Assembly (NCBI RefSeq): GCF_022811525.1
Contig: NZ_CP063982.1
Coordinates: forward strand, 2,232,001-2,296,000
DNA from: Orrella daihaiensis
GTDB taxonomy: Bacteria; Pseudomonadota; Gammaproteobacteria; Burkholderiales; Burkholderiaceae_B
Length of the DNA stretch: 64,000 nt
Direction of reading: 5' to 3'
Shown: piece after piece, positions 61,601 through 64,000 of the stretch
Layout: every line of letters starts with the position of its first letter
Numbering within the stretch: the first letter of the stretch is position 1
Position numbers and translations under genes: made by a program
The notes under the pieces: model-generated
Databases searched by the model: none
Seen by the model: only the letters and a program-made list of their open reading frames with translations
Told to the model about the DNA's origin: nothing

Positions 61601-61923
61601 AACACTCCGTGGCGCTCAAGATCAAGCGCACAGTTCAACGCAGTTTGCCCACCCATTGTTGGCAGTAATGCATCAGGCTTTTCTAGCTCGATGATTTTTT
61701 CCACCGCCTGCCAGGTTATCGGCTCGATATACGTGACGTCCGCAGTTTCCGGATCAGTCATGATGGTGGCTGGGTTACTGTTAACCAAAATGGTCCGAAA
61801 ACCCTCGGCTTTAAGAGCCTTGCAGGCTTGTGCGCCAGAATAGTCAAATTCACAAGCCTGGCCGATGATGATAGGGCCTGCGCCAATAATCAGAATGCTT
61901 TGGATGTCAGTACGTTTGGGCAT
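58681..61923 (-). CDS. carB: Carbamoyl-phosphate synthase large subunit
   Basis: 1080 residues. Starts [37 protein letters not shown]; two homologous ATP-grasp halves (about 1-550 and 555-940), and a C-terminal MGS-like allosteric domain. Conserved blocks [21 protein letters not shown] and [16 protein letters not shown] are visible. It makes carbamoyl phosphate for pyrimidines and arginine. Translated after carA, gap 7 bp. Confidence 0.98.
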   Translation of the reverse strand: [1080 protein letters not shown]

Positions 61924-61930
61924 GAGCTAC

Positions 61931-63091
61931 TCAGTGCGTCGCATTGGCCATCAGGCCCATGAATTTGTCAAACAGCACGACGATGTCGTGCGGACCGGGA
62001 CTGGCTTCAGGATGTCCTTGGAAACAGAAGGCTGGGCGATCGGTCAATTCAAACCCCTGCAAGGTGCCGTCAAATAGCGATATGTGGGTAACGCGCGCAT
62101 GGCCAGGCAGCGTTTTTGCATCCACTGCAAATCCATGATTCTGGGCAGTAATAAACACCCGGCCAGAATCGAGATCTTGCACTGGATGGTTTGAACCGTG
62201 GTGACCCGTCTTCATTTTGACTGTTGATGCGCCAACCGCTAGACCCATGATCTGGTGTCCCAGACAAATACCGAACAAGGGTATCTTGCGATCCAGAAAA
62301 ACCTTGGCTGCCTCAATAGCGTAATCACAGGGATCCGGATCACCCGGACCATTAGATAGAAATACACCATCTGGAGCCATGGCAAGTACTGCGTCTGCGG
62401 GTGTCTGAGCCGGAACCACCGTGACTTTGCAGCCACGCTCGACCATCAACCGCAAGATATTGTGCTTAACGCCGAAGTCGTATGCCACAACATGTGGCCC
62501 ACTACCGATACCCTGCCCAAAACCCTCGCTGAGCTGCCAAACCGACGAATTCCAGTCATGCTGCTCCTGAGTCGAGACGGTTTTGGCTAGGTCCTGACCG
62601 GACATTCCAGGGAAACCTTTCGCCAGCGCCAAAGCCTTTTCAATGTCGTCACCAACAAATAGGCAGGCGCCCTGCGCACCCTTATCGCGCAAAGCGCGGG
62701 TCAGTTTTCTGGTGTCAATGCCTGTGATGCCCACCACGCCTTGCGCTTTGAGGTATTCTGGCAATGACTGCTGTGACCTGAAGTTTGAAACGCGCAGGGA
62801 CAGATCGCGAATAACCAGTCCGGCTGCATGAATTTTGGTGGATTCGGTGTCTTCATCGTTAACACCGGTGTTGCCGATGTGCGGATAGGTAAGCGTGACC
62901 AATTGCCCGCTGTAACTCGGGTCGGTCAGGATTTCCTGGTAGCCAGTCATTGCAGTGTTGAAGACAATTTCGGCAACTGTATGACCAGAGGCCCCGATCG
63001 AATAACCGTGAAATACGGTTCCGTCTGCCAAAGCTAGAATTGCAGGAGGAAACCGATGACGGTCGTCCCCAGGAAAAAGAGATGGCAGCAC
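61931..63091 (-). CDS. carA: Carbamoyl-phosphate synthase small subunit
   Basis: 386 residues from a GTG at 63091 (MLPSLFPGDDRHRF), chosen because betaproteobacterial CarA begins MLPS and GGGG precedes it; a TTG at 63109 would add six residues. Class I glutamine amidotransferase domain with the nucleophile Cys in FGICLGHQIMGLAVG and His/Glu in QGHPEASPG. N-terminal CPSase domain with PAILALADGTVFHGYSIGASG. First gene of carAB; divergent from tal with about 50 bp between. A -10-like TATACT lies at 63136-63131. Confidence 0.97.
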   Translation of the reverse strand: MLPSLFPGDDRHRFPPAILALADGTVFHGYSIGASGHTVAEIVFNTAMTGYQEILTDPSYSGQLVTLTYPHIGNTGVNDEDTESTKIHAAGLVIRDLSLRVSNFRSQQSLPEYLKAQGVVGITGIDTRKLTRALRDKGAQGACLFVGDDIEKALALAKGFPGMSGQDLAKTVSTQEQHDWNSSVWQLSEGFGQGIGSGPHVVAYDFGVKHNILRLMVERGCKVTVVPAQTPADAVLAMAPDGVFLSNGPGDPDPCDYAIEAAKVFLDRKIPLFGICLGHQIMGLAVGASTVKMKTGHHGSNHPVQDLDSGRVFITAQNHGFAVDAKTLPGHARVTHISLFDGTLQGFELTDRPAFCFQGHPEASPGPHDIVVLFDKFMGLMANATH

Positions 63092-63140
63092 GCTAAACCC
63101 CGGATTCAAAATCGATATTCAAACCTTTCAAGTATAACCT

Positions 63141-64000
63141 ATGCCAACTTTGCTCGATGCACTCAAACAATCCACCACAGTAGTGGCCGACACTGGTGAT
63201 TTTGAGGGGATGAGACGCTTCTCCCCTACTGATGCCACAACCAACCCATCACTGATCCTGAAGGCAGTTCAGTTACCCGCCTACCAGGATTTGCTCGATG
63301 CAGTCACCTCGCAGAGCAAAGGCCTACCCATCGATGAGGTTGTCGACCGCCTGTTAGTCGCCTTCGGCAGCGAGATCCTTAAAATCGTGCCGGGTCGAGT
63401 CTCCACCGAAGTGGACGCACGGCTGTCGTTTGACACGCAAGCCACCATTGAACGAGCACGCCGAATTATTGCCTTTTATAGTGAACACAATGTCGATAAG
63501 TCTCGTGTGCTCATCAAAATAGCCGCCACTTGGGAAGGCATCGAAGCAGCAAAAGTATTGCAGCAAGAAGGCATTGCTTGCAACCTGACATTACTGTTCA
63601 GTCTTGTACAAGCGGTGGCCTGCGCCAATGCGCAGGTTCAACTCATTTCCCCTTTTGTGGGACGCATCTACGACTGGCACAAACAACAGGCTGGCGTTCA
63701 CTGGGATGAAGCTGCGCATTCCGGTGCTAACGATCCCGGGGTGGAGTCGGTCTCGCGAATCTACTCATACTTCAAGACCCACGGGATCACCACGGAAATT
63801 ATGGGGGCAAGTTTCAGGAATATCGGCCAGATCCTAGCGCTGGCAGGTTGCGACCTTCTGACCATCAGCCCCGAACTGCTGACCGAACTTGATGCAGCCG
63901 AAGGTGTGCTCACCTCGCGACTGACCCCTGCCTTTGCCAGCGCCAACGCACCCGAGACCCTGAAACTTGATGAGCCTAGTTTCCGCTTTCTGCTAAACGA
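63141..64000 (+). CDS. tal: Transaldolase (partial, C-terminus beyond the window)
   Basis: 286 complete codons to the edge without a stop. MPTLLDALKQSTTVVADTGDFEGMRRFSPTDATTNPSLILKAVQLPAY is the N-terminus of class I transaldolase; the Schiff-base Lys is in VLIKIAATWEGIEAAK, and the AGCDLLTISP block follows. It transfers a dihydroxyacetone unit in the pentose phosphate pathway. Divergent from carA. Confidence 0.97.
   Translation, partial: MPTLLDALKQSTTVVADTGDFEGMRRFSPTDATTNPSLILKAVQLPAYQDLLDAVTSQSKGLPIDEVVDRLLVAFGSEILKIVPGRVSTEVDARLSFDTQATIERARRIIAFYSEHNVDKSRVLIKIAATWEGIEAAKVLQQEGIACNLTLLFSLVQAVACANAQVQLISPFVGRIYDWHKQQAGVHWDEAAHSGANDPGVESVSRIYSYFKTHGITTEIMGASFRNIGQILALAGCDLLTISPELLTELDAAEGVLTSRLTPAFASANAPETLKLDEPSFRFLLN

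Noticed and set aside
1..64000. CRISPR array, rRNA operon, riboswitch, prophage structural genes
   Set aside because: Scanned for repeats with regular spacers, rRNA motifs, known riboswitch-type leaders and phage proteins; none seen.

Overview
This window reads as a stretch of a betaproteobacterial chromosome, most likely Burkholderiales and possibly an Alcaligenaceae-like lineage. The evidence is moderate GC, carA-carB and greA on one strand with yhbY/rlmE close by, an SDR reductase paired with folB, many TRAP and Liv-type transporters, and protein sequences of the kind found in that order. The lineage is inferred from gene content and was not tested by search. There are about 50 protein genes, one intact tRNA-Lys, no rRNA, no CRISPR array and no recognisable complete insertion sequence. 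A DUF3300 gene runs off the left edge and a transaldolase gene off the right edge.

Layout. 0-5 kb: secreted DUF3300 protein, Kup potassium uptake protein, Kef-type antiporter. 5-10.7 kb: tricarballylate-type oxidation genes (tcuA, tcuB) in one operon with a DctPQM TRAP transporter. 11-16 kb: two thiamine-diphosphate enzymes, an atypical SDR protein and a VOC protein. 16.3-17.6 kb: folB and a pteridine-reductase-like SDR. 17.7-20.9 kb: a toxin-antitoxin region built from two tandem segments, each ending in the 3' part of the tRNA-Lys gene. 21-28 kb: a GH31-type protein in an operon with a histidine kinase and response regulator, an FAD oxidoreductase and an inositol-monophosphatase family protein. 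28-34 kb: acyl-CoA ligase, M20 amidohydrolase, MgtE, AI-2E-family permease. 33.9-34.9 kb: PPK2. 35-44.4 kb: acyl-CoA synthetase, enoyl-CoA hydratase, acyl-CoA dehydrogenase and a complete Liv-type ABC transporter closed by a strong terminator. 44.4-50.8 kb: HAD hydrolase, then a Ugp-like ABC operon with an EEP-fold phosphodiesterase and a thioesterase. 50.8-53 kb: methyltransferase, rlmE, yhbY, greA. 53-55 kb: fused uraD-allC gene. 55.7-58.7 kb: ferredoxin-NADP reductase, TetR regulator, histidine phosphatase, SDR. 58.7-63.1 kb: carB and carA. 63.1 kb to the edge: transaldolase.

The most unusual part is 17.7-20.9 kb. Two neighbouring segments (17741-19698 and 19699-20823) share a homologous outer end of about 275 bp that carries a 59-residue ORF, intact in the inner segment and frameshifted in the outer one. 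Each carries toxin-antitoxin genes (a decayed TumE-type toxin with its regulator plus HigBA in the outer, HigBA in the inner), and each ends with a terminator-like hairpin and the same 46 bp of tRNA-Lys 3' end. No integrase is visible. This looks like stepwise accretion of small integrase-less elements at a tRNA gene.

A second theme is phosphate. Good matches to the PhoB box stand upstream of ppk2 and upstream of the Ugp-like operon, so polyphosphate metabolism and uptake or breakdown of organic phosphate may be co-regulated here. Other points are a GH31 protein and an SDR protein that both seem to lack key catalytic residues, a LivF ATPase with Arg for the Walker A Lys, and hairpins between binding-protein and permease genes in two transport operons.
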